A stretch of 64,000 nucleotides of DNA from Coprococcus comes ATCC 27758 (lineage in GTDB: Bacteria; Bacillota; Clostridia; Lachnospirales; Lachnospiraceae). Within the stretch, counting starts at the first letter, position 1; the number at the start of each line of letters is the position of its first letter. The stretch covers positions 124,001 to 188,000 of the forward strand of contig NZ_CP102277.1 in the NCBI RefSeq assembly GCF_025149785.1, read 5' to 3'. A model generated the notes under the pieces. That model did no database searches. It had not been told where the DNA came from and was given only the letters and a program-made list of their open reading frames with translations. Below, one piece after another: positions 34,704-43,665 of this stretch. The translations under genes and the position numbers were made by a program.

Positions 34704-34732
34704 TTGACTTAACGGAATTTATTTAGTATTAT
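34704..34732 (+). promoter_or_regulatory. Promoter of the xis-int operon (guaA element)
   Basis: TTGACT, 17-base spacer and TATTAT, flanked by the operator-like repeats. Confidence 0.65.
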
Positions 34733-34783
34733 GGATATAACTTAAACAAAAATAGTTAAATTGAGAAAGGGGAGGATAACCGA

Positions 34784-34963
34784 ATGGTAGAAAAATCATT
34801 TATGACTGTGGAGGAAGTGGCAGCGGAATTGCGGGTGTCAAAGTCAAAAGCCTACCAGATTGTGCGGGAACTGAACGCAGAATTACAAAAACAGGGTTAT
34901 TTGACGGTGGCTGGTCGTGTGAACGCTACATTTTTTCATAAAAAGGTCTGTTACAGCGATTAA
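34784..34963 (+). CDS. Small helix-turn-helix (Xis-like) protein
   Basis: A 59-residue ORF: MVEKSFMTVEEVAAELRVSKSKAYQIVRELNAEL..., a compact HTH, ending in a short beta tail. GGGGAGG precedes the ATG. It lies 21 bases upstream of the integrase gene, the position of an excisionase or directionality factor. It is too short for standard ORF cut-offs but clearly coding. Confidence 0.75.
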   Translation: MVEKSFMTVEEVAAELRVSKSKAYQIVRELNAELQKQGYLTVAGRVNATFFHKKVCYSD

Positions 34964-34983
34964 GAGGAAAGGAGATGATTTGA

Positions 34984-36084
34984 ATGGCTGTATACAAAGA
35001 CAATGCTACGGGAACGTGGCGGGTAATCTATCGTTTCACAAACTGGAAAGGGGAGCGGAAGCAGACCCAGAAACGGGGATTTGCTACGAAGCGGGAAGCA
35101 CAGGCGTGGGAGCATGAAGCCATGCTGAAACAGGGTGCAAAGCTGGATATGACGTTTGCCAGTTTCTTTGAGGTTTACGAAGCCGACAAGAAACAGCGTG
35201 TCAAGGAAAGCACATGGGAATCCAAAAGCCATATAATCCGCACAAAGATTTTACCGTATTTCGGGAATCGGAAGATAGCGGAGATTGAAGCAAAAGACAT
35301 TATCGCATGGCAGAATGAACTCATGGCGTACCGGGACGAGAAAGGGAAGTCCTATTCGGCGGATTATCTGAAAACCATACACGCCCAGCTTACAGCGATT
35401 TTCAACCATGCTGTGAACTTCTATAACCTGCCCTACAATCCGGCAAGGCGGGCTGGCACAATGGGAAATGAGGTTCCGAAAGAAATGGACTTCTGGACGA
35501 AAGAGGAATATCTGAAATTCTCCGAAGCCATGATGGATAAGCCCCGTTCCTATTATGCCTTTGAAATGCTTTACTGGTGTGGAATCCGCTCCGGCGAACT
35601 GCTGGCGCTTACTCCGGCTGATTTTGACTTCCAGAAGCAGACAGTCACAATCAGCAAGACATTTCACCGATCTAAAGGGAGTGATATTATCACAAGCCCG
35701 AAAACGAAAAAGAGTAACCGTACAATCAAAATGCCGCCATTTCTCTGTGAGGAAATGCAGGAATATATCAAAATGCTTTACGACATTCAGCCGAACGAGC
35801 GGCTGTTTACGGTCACAAAATCCTATCTCAATCACGAAATGGAGCGAGGGGCAAAGCAGGCGGGCGTAAAAAAGATTCGCGTTCACGACATCCGGCATAG
35901 TGCGGTTTCCCTGTTAATAGACATGGGATTTTCAGTGCTGGCGATTGGGGATCGTATGGGGCATGAAGCGGAGAAAATCACTTACCGCTACGCCCACTTG
36001 TTTCCTACGGTGCAGACGGAAATGGCAGAAAAACTGGAAATGGAGCGAATGACAAAGGAGGACGCAAATGGAAAGAACACTTGA
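34984..36084 (+). CDS. Tyrosine integrase of the guaA element
   Basis: A 366-residue Tn916/phage-type integrase: AP2-like N terminus (YKDNATGTWRVIYRFTNWKGERKQTQKRGFATKREA), core-binding domain, and catalytic domain with YWCGIRSGELLAL (Arg), HDIRHSAVSLL, DRMGHEAEKITYRYAHL (nucleophile Tyr). GGAGATGATTTGA precedes the ATG. Specificity for the guaA 3' end is inferred from the att repeats. It overlaps the next ORF by 17 bases. Confidence 0.92.
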   Translation: MAVYKDNATGTWRVIYRFTNWKGERKQTQKRGFATKREAQAWEHEAMLKQGAKLDMTFASFFEVYEADKKQRVKESTWESKSHIIRTKILPYFGNRKIAEIEAKDIIAWQNELMAYRDEKGKSYSADYLKTIHAQLTAIFNHAVNFYNLPYNPARRAGTMGNEVPKEMDFWTKEEYLKFSEAMMDKPRSYYAFEMLYWCGIRSGELLALTPADFDFQKQTVTISKTFHRSKGSDIITSPKTKKSNRTIKMPPFLCEEMQEYIKMLYDIQPNERLFTVTKSYLNHEMERGAKQAGVKKIRVHDIRHSAVSLLIDMGFSVLAIGDRMGHEAEKITYRYAHLFPTVQTEMAEKLEMERMTKEDANGKNT

Positions 36085-36391
36085 TTATAAAGGGCGGTGG
36101 CGCAATCATACAGTAGCGTTCCGGGTATCGGACGAAGAAGCGAAGCTGCTTAACGATTTGGTGGCATTGTCGGGTTTGACAAAGCAGGACTATATCACAA
36201 GGCGGCTGCTGTGCCGGGACGTAGTAGTACAGGGCAATCCGAGGGTGTATAAGGCTCTGAAAAATCAAATGGCGGCTATCTACGAGAAATTGAAGCGATT
36301 GGAAGCATTAAGCCCGGACAATGACGAACTGCTCTACACGTTGCAGGTAATCGCAATTACATTAGACGGTCTGAAAGGAGAAGATGAATGA
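36068..36391 (+). CDS. MobC-like ribbon-helix-helix relaxosome protein
   Basis: A 107-residue protein with the MobC-type opening NHTVAFRVSDEEAKLLNDLVALSGLTKQDYITRRLL, a ribbon-helix-helix motif, and a helical tail. Such accessory proteins help the relaxase open oriT. It overlaps the integrase gene upstream and the RepA-like gene downstream, so the operon is tightly coupled. Confidence 0.7.
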   Translation: MERTLDYKGRWRNHTVAFRVSDEEAKLLNDLVALSGLTKQDYITRRLLCRDVVVQGNPRVYKALKNQMAAIYEKLKRLEALSPDNDELLYTLQVIAITLDGLKGEDE

Positions 36392-37518
36392 CAGAAAAAA
36401 TGAAAACGACTGCTCCCGTATCATCTGTTGGCGCAGATGGGGCGCAGCCGCAATTAAAAAATTACAATGAAATTATAGCAAATGAAACAGCACAAATCAA
36501 TCTGCAAGCCGCACAAAACCCGGAGAAATCCGGGAGCGGCGGGCTTCAAACCGTTTCCATGACGGAACTGTATGATACACTCTACCCGCCGAGAACGCCG
36601 GTTGTGGACGGGTTTCTCTATGGCGGCACTTATCTTTTTGTAGGTGCGCCGAAAGTTGGGAAATCGTTCTTTATGGGACAGCTTGCCTATCATGTGGCAA
36701 TGGGGCTTCCGCTGTGGGATTATCCTGTCCGAAAGGGTACGGTGCTGTATCTTGCACTGGAAGATGATTATGCAAGGCTTCAGCGGCGGCTCTCCGGTAT
36801 GTTCGGTGTGGAATGTGCGGATAACCTGTACTTTGCGACACAGGCAAAGACCTTGAATGAGGGCTTAGACAAACAATTAGAGGAATTTCTGAAAGAGCAT
36901 ACGGACGCAAGGCTGATTATCATTGACACGCTCCAGAAAGTGCGTGAGGTCGGTGGGGACAGGTACAGCTATTCCAGCGACTACGAGATTGTGACAAAGT
37001 TAAAGTCGTTCAGCGATAAATACGGTATCTGCCTGCTGGTGGTTCATCACACACGCAAGTTGGAATCCGAGGACAGCTTTGATATGATTTCCGGCACGAA
37101 CGGGCTGCTTGGAGCGGCAGACGGGGCGTTTATCATGCACAAGAAAAAGCGCACTGACAATGAGGCGGTCATGGATATAGTGGGGCGTGACCAGCCGGAT
37201 CAGGAACTGACTATAGAGTTTGACCGGGAGCGCTGCGTCTGGAAATTCAAAAAGGCAGAAACGGAACTGTGGAAACAGCCGCCGAATCCCCTGCTGGAAG
37301 CAATCAACAATTTTCTGACAGAAGATAAGCCGGAATGGGAGGGGACAGCAACAGAACTTGTGAGCCAGTTGCCGGATATGCAGATACAGGCAAACGTGCT
37401 TTCCAGAAAGCTGAATGTAGTCAATAGCCAGTTGCTTAATGATTATGGAATTTTCTATGACAATAAGCGGGGGCATGAAAGGAAGATTATTCTGAAACGG
37501 CTTGAGCCGAGAGAGTAA
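36388..37518 (+). CDS. RepA-like AAA_25 ATPase
   Basis: A 376-residue RecA-fold ATPase similar to the RSF1010 RepA hexameric helicase: Walker A VGAPKVGKSFF near residue 85, LYLALEDDYARLQRR, Walker B LIIIDTLQKVR, VVHHTRK and a winged-helix-like C terminus. A replication or unwinding role for the excised element is likely. Starts four bases inside the previous gene. Confidence 0.82.
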   Translation: MTEKMKTTAPVSSVGADGAQPQLKNYNEIIANETAQINLQAAQNPEKSGSGGLQTVSMTELYDTLYPPRTPVVDGFLYGGTYLFVGAPKVGKSFFMGQLAYHVAMGLPLWDYPVRKGTVLYLALEDDYARLQRRLSGMFGVECADNLYFATQAKTLNEGLDKQLEEFLKEHTDARLIIIDTLQKVREVGGDRYSYSSDYEIVTKLKSFSDKYGICLLVVHHTRKLESEDSFDMISGTNGLLGAADGAFIMHKKKRTDNEAVMDIVGRDQPDQELTIEFDRERCVWKFKKAETELWKQPPNPLLEAINNFLTEDKPEWEGTATELVSQLPDMQIQANVLSRKLNVVNSQLLNDYGIFYDNKRGHERKIILKRLEPRE

Positions 37519-37618
37519 AAGCGACGATATGCGTCGGTTGCGACGGTATTTTTTACAGCGGGCTGGTATAGAAAATATCGACGCTATCGACGCAAACCGA
37601 CGCAGAAAGGATTAAGTG

Positions 37619-37852
37619 ATGAAAAACGTGCAAATTCCTTATGAATTGTTTGTATCTCTGCTCCGCTATCATCTAATGGAAGATGATGATTGTCTGAATG
37701 AAATCCGGCAGGGATTGGAGCAGAAATTGGATTCGCTGGTGCGCCATGAATTATATGCGAAATATAAGACTGCGCCCACACAGGAAGAACGGGAAAAAGC
37801 CAGACAGGAATACCTGGAAAAACGTGGAGTGTCGGACAACTTCCGCTGGTAG
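37619..37852 (+). CDS. Small helical protein, conserved in mobilizable elements
   Basis: A 77-residue, charged helical protein (MKNVQIPYELFVSLLRYHL...QEYLEKRGVSDNFRW), ATG with AAAGGATTAAGTG upstream. Similar ORFs are routinely found beside RepA-like and MobV genes in gut Firmicutes elements. The role is unknown. The 100-base gap in front carries a GCGTCG-rich repeat. Confidence 0.65.
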   Translation: MKNVQIPYELFVSLLRYHLMEDDDCLNEIRQGLEQKLDSLVRHELYAKYKTAPTQEEREKARQEYLEKRGVSDNFRW

Positions 37853-37923
37853 TTTTCCTTTGATAATAGACAGGAGCGTGTTACGCTCCTGTGGATAGAA
37901 GACAACGAGAAAGGTGTGATTCA

Positions 37924-38163
37924 ATGATAATTCAGCCAGAATGGGGAACTCGGAACGTGAACAAATATTTATACGAAAGTGAAGCCCGGAGGATTGCTGC
38001 ACTCAACGAAATCTTTGGAGATGTGGAACTGACTGTGGCAGAAATGCGGACGCTGGTATGGCTTGCCGGATGGGAGGAATGTACGGTGGAAAACGTACTT
38101 TCGGCTATCCGAAAAGCTATGGCGGCGGAAGCAAAGCGGCGGGAACAGCCGCTCCGTCCGTAG
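37924..38163 (+). CDS. Small protein of unknown function upstream of mobV
   Basis: A 79-residue ORF (MIIQPEWGTRNVNKYLYESEARRIAAL...) starting at 37924 with GAGAAAGGTG upstream. It is helical after residue 18, with a conserved-looking LVWLAGWEECTVENVLSAIRKA block. No family recognized. It sits just before the likely oriT, so a relaxosome role is possible. Confidence 0.6.
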   Translation: MIIQPEWGTRNVNKYLYESEARRIAALNEIFGDVELTVAEMRTLVWLAGWEECTVENVLSAIRKAMAAEAKRREQPLRP

Positions 38164-38234
38164 GACGGAAAAGCCCTCGGCAGAGCGCAAAGGCAGCTTT
38201 TGATGGACGGAACGGCTGTCAAAAGTGCTTTTGC

Positions 38235-38255
38235 GTTACTTTCGGCGAAAGTAAC
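38235..38255. other. Candidate oriT hairpin of the MobV element
   Basis: GTTACTTTC/GAAAGTAAC with a 3-base loop, 57 bases before the MobV start, in the position typical for MobV origins. The nick site cannot be assigned by eye. Confidence 0.5.
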
Positions 38256-38311
38256 AAAGCCTATACGCCGTATCCGGCGCTGATTACCCGGACAGGGAGA
38301 AAGGATATTGA

Positions 38312-39625
38312 TTGAAGCGAACGATCAGCTTTATGACAGGAAAAGGCTCTGTCAACCATAACAGCAGAAAATTCCATGCAAAGAATACTGACCCGGAGCG
38401 AAGTTGTCTGAACGTGGAATACTGCAACGAAAATGTTAAAGACGTATATCACGAATTGTTTGATGAAGCACTTGCCCGGTACAATGAGAAACAGACCAGA
38501 AGTGACCGCCGGATTGATGATTATTACAATAAAATACTGCGTGGAAAGCAGGAAAAACCATTCCATGAAATCATTGTGCAGATAGGCGATAAGGACAATA
38601 TGGGGGCAAAAACAGAGGACGGACAGCTTGCGGCAAAGGTACTTGATGAATATATGCAAGGTTTCCGGCAGCGCAATCTCACTTTGAGAGTATTTGCTGC
38701 CTATCTTCACATGGACGAAGCAACGCCCCACTTGCACATAGATTTTGTACCGTATACGACAGGAAGCAAGCGGGGGCTTGATACAAGAGTATCACTGAAA
38801 CAGGCGTTATCTGCTCTCGGCTTTAAAGGCGGTACAAGACGTGAAACAGAATTAAATCAGTGGGTGACTTATGAGAAAGAACAGCTTGCCGCTGTCATGC
38901 TGGAACATGGGATTGAATGGGAGAAGAAAGGCACACATGAAAAGCATTTATCCGTCTTGGATTTTGAGAAAAAGGAGAGGGCAAAGGAAGTTGCAGAGTT
39001 GGAAGCGAAGAAAGCGAAATTGCAGGAAGAAAATGCCGCTTTTCAAGAAATCAACGAAGATTTGCATGAACAGTTGTTACAGGTTGATGATGAGATTCGC
39101 TCCTTGCAGGAAGATTTACAGGAGTCCCGGCAGGAAGCAGAGAAAGCGCAGAAGCAGGCGGATAAATACCAGAAACGCATGAATGAACTTGCCCCTATGG
39201 TTAAGAACATGGAGAAGCTGGCGGCAGATTTTTCCGCAGATCCGGAGCAGACGCTTCCAGAAGCGGCGGTTGTAGAATCTGCAAAATCATACCGGGAGAA
39301 AAAGGCGAAACCTCTTGTAGTGAAAATGGTTCAAGTTATGCGCTCTATCTATTCGGCGTATCTGGATATTTCAAACAAATTTACGAAGCTGCAAGCGGCT
39401 TATAACAGGGAACGGAGCGGAAACGAGCGGTTGACAAACAGGCTGGAAGAAGTTTTAGACGAAAACAGGGAACTGCGGATAGTGGCGGCAGATTTTGGAC
39501 GTATAAAGGCGGTGGTCGGCTCTGAAAAGGTAAACGCTGTTATTAACCGGGCGAAGCAACAGGAACAGATAGAAGCCGAGCAGAAACGGGCTATAAGGAG
39601 AAAATACAATCGGGAAGCCCGCTGA
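38312..39625 (+). CDS. MobV family relaxase
   Basis: A 437-residue pMV158-type relaxase with a TTG start and AGGGAGAAAGG upstream. MobV landmarks are FHAKNTDPERSCLN near residue 20-35 and the metal-binding HMDEATPHLHIDFVPY near residue 135. A long coiled coil (about 210-400) follows, rich in Glu/Lys/Gln. It nicks oriT for mobilization by a helper conjugation system. Confidence 0.92.
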   Translation: MKRTISFMTGKGSVNHNSRKFHAKNTDPERSCLNVEYCNENVKDVYHELFDEALARYNEKQTRSDRRIDDYYNKILRGKQEKPFHEIIVQIGDKDNMGAKTEDGQLAAKVLDEYMQGFRQRNLTLRVFAAYLHMDEATPHLHIDFVPYTTGSKRGLDTRVSLKQALSALGFKGGTRRETELNQWVTYEKEQLAAVMLEHGIEWEKKGTHEKHLSVLDFEKKERAKEVAELEAKKAKLQEENAAFQEINEDLHEQLLQVDDEIRSLQEDLQESRQEAEKAQKQADKYQKRMNELAPMVKNMEKLAADFSADPEQTLPEAAVVESAKSYREKKAKPLVVKMVQVMRSIYSAYLDISNKFTKLQAAYNRERSGNERLTNRLEEVLDENRELRIVAADFGRIKAVVGSEKVNAVINRAKQQEQIEAEQKRAIRRKYNREAR

Positions 39626-39914
39626 CAGGCAGAGGGCTGCTTAAAGCCCTCTTAGCTGCCATGAAGCGAATCTCCGCCAGTTAGTCAAGAGCGGCGTAGT
39701 CGTTCAGTTTACTCTTGACTGGCTGGTGGGGATTTGCTATTTGTTTTTAAAATTACATGGATAATTGAGCAGGTATCTGGTAAAATGACCTTGCAGTATG
39801 AGAAAATTTAATTAGACAATCGTGTCTAATGGCGAAAATAGGGCATTTCTCGCTTTGTGTCGTGTTTTGCTGTAGACATTTATGGTAATGTGCAAGTGAA
39901 AGGAGGGGAAAGGA

Positions 39915-40874
39915 ATGGATACGAAAAAGATAGGAGAATTTTTAAAGGTGCTTCGTAAAGAACGAGGATTAACACAAGAACAGCTTGCAGAAATTCTTCT
40001 TGTATCGGGAAGAACGATCTCTCGGTGGGAAACAGGAACCAATATGCCAGATTTAAGTATCCTTATCAAAATGGCAGAGTTCTATAATGTAGAAGTGAAA
40101 GAAATTTTGGACGGAGAAAGGAAAAGCGAGAGTATGGATAAAGAATTGAAAGAAACATTATCTAAAGTGGCAGACTATAACAAACTGGAAAAAGAGAGGG
40201 TAACAAAAGCCGGAAATATTGCATTTGGTCTAACCTTTGCTATTTGTGCGGCTGTGATAATTATTCAGCTTCTCATGGTGGGAGAATTGGCGATTGTGGC
40301 AGGAGAAACTGCTGTTTTACTTGTTGGTGGAGCGGCTTATATTGGAGTGATGACCTATAATGGAGTTTGGGAGACTGGTTCCAGATTCAAAAGTACGCCA
40401 TTTACAGATGCGTTGATAGCTGTGATATGTGCCGGAGTATTTGCGGTGGCATTGGTTATTTGCTATATCAGATTAGGCGCAACAACGTCTCAAGCGGTTC
40501 ATAGCGCACTTATATTTTTTGTGGGAATTGCCATAGTTGGTTTTGGGGTATTGAGAATACTGGCTTGTTTCAATCATAAAAGAAGAGAAAAAAGTATGCC
40601 GGACAATGAGACTGTACTGGTTAAAGAGCAACAGCCTGTAAATGTATTTATAGCGGACGGAAATATGCAGGCGGAAATGATAATAAGTACATTGAAAGAT
40701 AACGGTATTATGGCATACGGACAGGATTTAGGAGATGCCGGATTTGCGTCTGTACGTTATGGCATGGGCAGAGGTATTGATGATAGGATTGCAATTATTG
40801 TACCCAGTGATAAAGCGGATAATGCAAAGCAAGTGATAAAGGAAATGGGGCTGGAGCAGAATGTTACGCATTAG
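39915..40874 (+). CDS. XRE-type membrane regulator with C-terminal signal-transducing-like domain
   Basis: A 319-residue protein with three parts: a Cro/C1 HTH (residues 5-60), four hydrophobic segments (about 95-225), and a C-terminal domain (VFIADGNMQAEMIISTLKDNGIMAYGQDLG...) like DUF2007 putative signal-transducing proteins. The combination suggests a DNA-binding regulator tethered to the membrane. AAAGGAGGGGAAAGG precedes the ATG. The preceding 290 bases carry no gene. Confidence 0.75.
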   Translation: MDTKKIGEFLKVLRKERGLTQEQLAEILLVSGRTISRWETGTNMPDLSILIKMAEFYNVEVKEILDGERKSESMDKELKETLSKVADYNKLEKERVTKAGNIAFGLTFAICAAVIIIQLLMVGELAIVAGETAVLLVGGAAYIGVMTYNGVWETGSRFKSTPFTDALIAVICAGVFAVALVICYIRLGATTSQAVHSALIFFVGIAIVGFGVLRILACFNHKRREKSMPDNETVLVKEQQPVNVFIADGNMQAEMIISTLKDNGIMAYGQDLGDAGFASVRYGMGRGIDDRIAIIVPSDKADNAKQVIKEMGLEQNVTH

Positions 40875-41075
40875 GCGCTCCGAAAGACTTATTTTTCAAG
40901 GGATTTCAGAGATGATAAAAGGTGCTGCGATACTTTAATCTAAATCTCCGAAAATGAGCTTCTATTGCGTAACATTTCAAAAATAGGTTGTTAATCTGCG
41001 AGGATTTGCTATAATAAGGATGTAGAAATGGTTGCGATAGACTAAGCTGATTTTATTTTGAATGGAGAAAAATAT

Positions 41076-41879
41076 ATGCGTCTTAAGGATTGGAGTTTTT
41101 TGGGCAATTATGAATTTTTTACAAATAGATTACAAATGTTGGCAACGAATGATTTACCGGCTGAAAAATGGAGTTATGCAGGAAAAGAAGATTTTGGTAT
41201 CTTGAGAAATTATCTGTATTTTACTTTTGAAAAATTGTGGAAAGAACGAGAAGAAGCTCCTGACAGTGATAAGCAAAAGTATATTTATATGGATGATAAA
41301 GTGGGTTGTTTTAATACAGGATTATATGATAAGACATGGCAGCCAATTTACTTTTATTGCATTAAAAATCCGATAGCTGGATTTCAAGAGTGGAGATTTA
41401 CTGCGTTTTACAATAGTTACACGATAAAATTTGCAGATATTTCTAATTCTGCTGCATTAGATTTGCAGAGAGCAAGTTATTTTGATGATCCGAGTGCGTT
41501 AATATATGATATTAAGTTAGACATCATTCCACAGTGGGATCATATATTGTATGACGAGGAAAATTTTTTGAGAATACCTGAACAGTTACGTGCTAATGGT
41601 AAAGAGTTTTGTCAGAATTTAATTGATGGGGCTATCAGGTCAGTTAAGAAGCGCATAGAAGCTAATTATAAAACGGTTGTTCCGCAATTTTATAATGACA
41701 AAATTCAATTGTTAGCTCCTTTATACTTAACGAATCCAGATAAACCAGATTTAGCTTTGGTTTTATCTCTGAGTGATGATGGAACCGTTTATTATGGACA
41801 TACATGTCTTACAACGGAAATGGCATATAATAATGCAAGACTAATTGCCCGTCCAGACAGTTATTGGCTTCAGCCTTAA
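41076..41879 (+). CDS. DUF3825 domain-containing protein
   Basis: ATG at 41076 with GGAGAAA upstream. The 267-residue protein is DUF3825 over its whole length: LRNYLYFTFEKLW, CFNTGLYD, YFDDPSALIYD, WDHILYDE, IPQFYN-like VVPQFYNDKIQLLAPLYLTNPDKPDLALVL and MAYNNARLIARPDSYWL. Function is unknown; the domain is found on mobile elements. It is AT-richer than the mob genes, pointing to separate acquisition as cargo. Confidence 0.82.
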   Translation: MRLKDWSFLGNYEFFTNRLQMLATNDLPAEKWSYAGKEDFGILRNYLYFTFEKLWKEREEAPDSDKQKYIYMDDKVGCFNTGLYDKTWQPIYFYCIKNPIAGFQEWRFTAFYNSYTIKFADISNSAALDLQRASYFDDPSALIYDIKLDIIPQWDHILYDEENFLRIPEQLRANGKEFCQNLIDGAIRSVKKRIEANYKTVVPQFYNDKIQLLAPLYLTNPDKPDLALVLSLSDDGTVYYGHTCLTTEMAYNNARLIARPDSYWLQP

Positions 41880-41996
41880 ATATTAGTTGACTTTTTGATG
41901 AAAACTGGATATACTATATTTGTTAGGTAAGTTAGCTATATGGTTATGCATTACTAGATAAGATTGTATTTTGATAATTGTTGTGTAATGTTATGT

Positions 41997-42034
41997 TTGG
42001 GGCAATAATCTTTTGGGATTATTGCCCCAAAGTT
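41997..42034. terminator. Terminator after the DUF3825 gene
   Basis: TTGGGGCAATAATC pairs with GATTATTGCCCCAA, followed by AGTTTT. Confidence 0.8.
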
Positions 42035-42044
42035 TTAGACAGAG

Positions 42045-42062
42045 TGGCAACATTTTGGCAAC
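42045..42062 (+). repeat. Right-end arm-type repeats of the guaA element
   Basis: Two TGGCAAC units 11 bp apart, mirrored by the same pair at 33891-33908 near the left end. Confidence 0.5.
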
Positions 42063-42165
42063 AGAAAATCAGCAAGCCAGAATAAATGATGTAATTGAAG
42101 TAAAAAACGGTGTGTATTTGCATAAAGCTTAAACAAATATAGTTAAGAGCAACAAAGGACACGCC

Positions 42166-42173
42166 GAGTTTGA
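42166..42173 (+). other. attR of the guaA element / attL of the next element
   Basis: GAGTTTGA within GAG TTT GAA TAG, a copy of the guaA terminus (see 33820). The sequence 42174-42254 beyond it holds a CAAAGCCC/GGGCTTTG hairpin and then the end of the next integrase gene. Confidence 0.65.
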
Positions 42174-42254
42174 ATAGTTCACGCTGGGCTACAAAGCCCG
42201 TAACCACGGGGCTTTGCGGCTTTGGGTGTTTGAAATTGCATTATCATTGCATTT

Positions 42255-43436
42255 TTATATTTCTTTGTGATACATTGCAGTATGCTGATTACTGGTATAA
42301 TTAGCAATACTTTGAGAAGCTGACTGGTAGCTGAGAACCCCGGTCAGCTTCTTTGCAATCTCAATATTGGTGTTTGGATACAGATGACCATAAGTTCCTA
42401 GTGTCGTCTGTATTTTTTCATGTCCAAGACGCTCTTTAATCAGCAGTGGATTTTCGCCCATGCTGATAAGCAGGGAAGCATGCGAATGTCTCAGGGCATG
42501 AATTTTGATTCTGTGGACACCAGCTAAATTTGCCAATTTCTCTAATGCTCTTGGAAGCGTTGTTTTGCTGGTGGGTGTACTGTTATAACTCAGTACGAAT
42601 CCACAATTTGGTAAAACCTTTGCCTGGACAGCCTTCCATTCTTGTAATTCCTTGATGGTATCAGCATCAATATAAATGGTACGGTTGCTTGCCTGCGTCT
42701 TAGGTTCAACGAATTTGTAGTCATTCATTGTTTTATAGTACAGTGTTTTACTAATAATCAGCATACCTGTTTCAAAATCAATATCATCCCACTGTAAGGC
42801 GGCAGCCTCTCCAATACGCATTCCAGTCATAAATAAAAGCCAGAACGAGATGAAGAGATAGTGCTCGTAGTAGTCACCTTTGTACAGCAGGGATATTACC
42901 TTCTGAAATTCCTCCAAAGTCCAGAAGTCGATCTTTACTTTTTTAGATTTGATATTGCCGATCATGCGGGCAGGATTCTTCTTTGCAAGTCCGAGGATAA
43001 TCGCCCGGTCAAAAGCTAAACATAACATTCCCTGAACAATGCGTACATAGTTTGGACTGAATTGTTTTGCCAACTTGAGCTGCCAGGTCTGTACATTTAT
43101 CGCTTCTATTTCGGACACTTTCTTCTTGTAGAAATAGGCAAAGTGTTTTTGAATGGTCGAGTAACGATTCTTGTAGGTACTTTCTTTCACCTGAGTTTTG
43201 TACCACGGAAGATAGATTTCTTCAATAAACTTTTTGAAGGTAATGTCTTCCTTCTTATCAGCTAATTCTTCCGTTGATGCAAGAATCAATTTGGAATACT
43301 CGGCACGGGCTTCTTTTTTTGTTGAGAATCCGCTGCGGTATTTTTGAATCTGTTTTCCGGTTACAGGATGATATCCGAGGTTGGCTCGAAAATAATAAGT
43401 GCCGTTTTCTGCTTTTTTAATTGGATCTTTTGCCAT
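42255..43436 (-). CDS. Tyrosine integrase of the second element
   Basis: A 393-residue integrase: AP2-like start (KAENGTYYFRANLGYHPVTGKQIQKYRSGFSTKKEARAEY), core-binding domain and catalytic residues in MTGMRIGEAAALQW (Arg), HALRHSHASLLI, ERLGHEKIQTTLGTYGHLYP (nucleophile Tyr). AAGGAGTGAAATC precedes the ATG. It lies next to the att repeat at 42166 and downstream of DUF3173, the usual pairing in ICEs. Confidence 0.92.
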   Translation of the reverse strand: MAKDPIKKAENGTYYFRANLGYHPVTGKQIQKYRSGFSTKKEARAEYSKLILASTEELADKKEDITFKKFIEEIYLPWYKTQVKESTYKNRYSTIQKHFAYFYKKKVSEIEAINVQTWQLKLAKQFSPNYVRIVQGMLCLAFDRAIILGLAKKNPARMIGNIKSKKVKIDFWTLEEFQKVISLLYKGDYYEHYLFISFWLLFMTGMRIGEAAALQWDDIDFETGMLIISKTLYYKTMNDYKFVEPKTQASNRTIYIDADTIKELQEWKAVQAKVLPNCGFVLSYNSTPTSKTTLPRALEKLANLAGVHRIKIHALRHSHASLLISMGENPLLIKERLGHEKIQTTLGTYGHLYPNTNIEIAKKLTGVLSYQSASQSIANYTSNQHTAMYHKEI

Positions 43437-43470
43437 GATTTCACTCCTTACTAAAATGCAAAAAGCACGA

Positions 43471-43665
43471 TCATTCTTGCTTATCGGGCAAAGTAATCCC
43501 TAATAATTCTTCAACGGCTTCTTTTGGAACCCTGTCTAATTTTCTGGATTGATAATAGGTATGCCCCTTTTCTACCATAAGTTCCTTTGCTTTTTTAATA
43601 ATATCAGCAGCAAAGGAAGGACCGTAGCCTAATTCAATCAAATCCCTTTTTGTTACAGTTATCAT
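43471..43665 (-). CDS. DUF3173 family protein
   Basis: Start at 43665 (MITVTKRDLIELGYG), preceded by AAAGGAG. The 64-residue protein is DUF3173, which is almost always found directly upstream of ICE integrases and looks like a small DNA-binding (HTH-like) factor: SFAADIIKKAKELMVEKGHTYYQSRKLDRVP. A directionality or recombination role is suspected. The 380 bases to its right (43666-44046) hold only short inverted repeats, for example CTGCAG...CTGCAG around 43853-43887, and no gene. Confidence 0.82.
   Translation of the reverse strand: MITVTKRDLIELGYGPSFAADIIKKAKELMVEKGHTYYQSRKLDRVPKEAVEELLGITLPDKQE

Larger units (their letters stand above)
33820..42173. mobile_element. 8.3-kb mobilizable element in the guaA 3' end
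   Basis: Bounded by the GAGTTTGA repeats. Contents: XRE regulator, Xis-like HTH, tyrosine integrase, MobC-like protein, RepA-like ATPase, MobV relaxase, a membrane XRE protein and DUF3825. Paired TGGCAAC repeats with an 11-bp period occur near both ends (33891 and 33902; 42045 and 42056), as expected for integrase arm sites. No mating-pair genes are present, so it should be mobilized in trans, perhaps by the element on its right. Confidence 0.8.
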
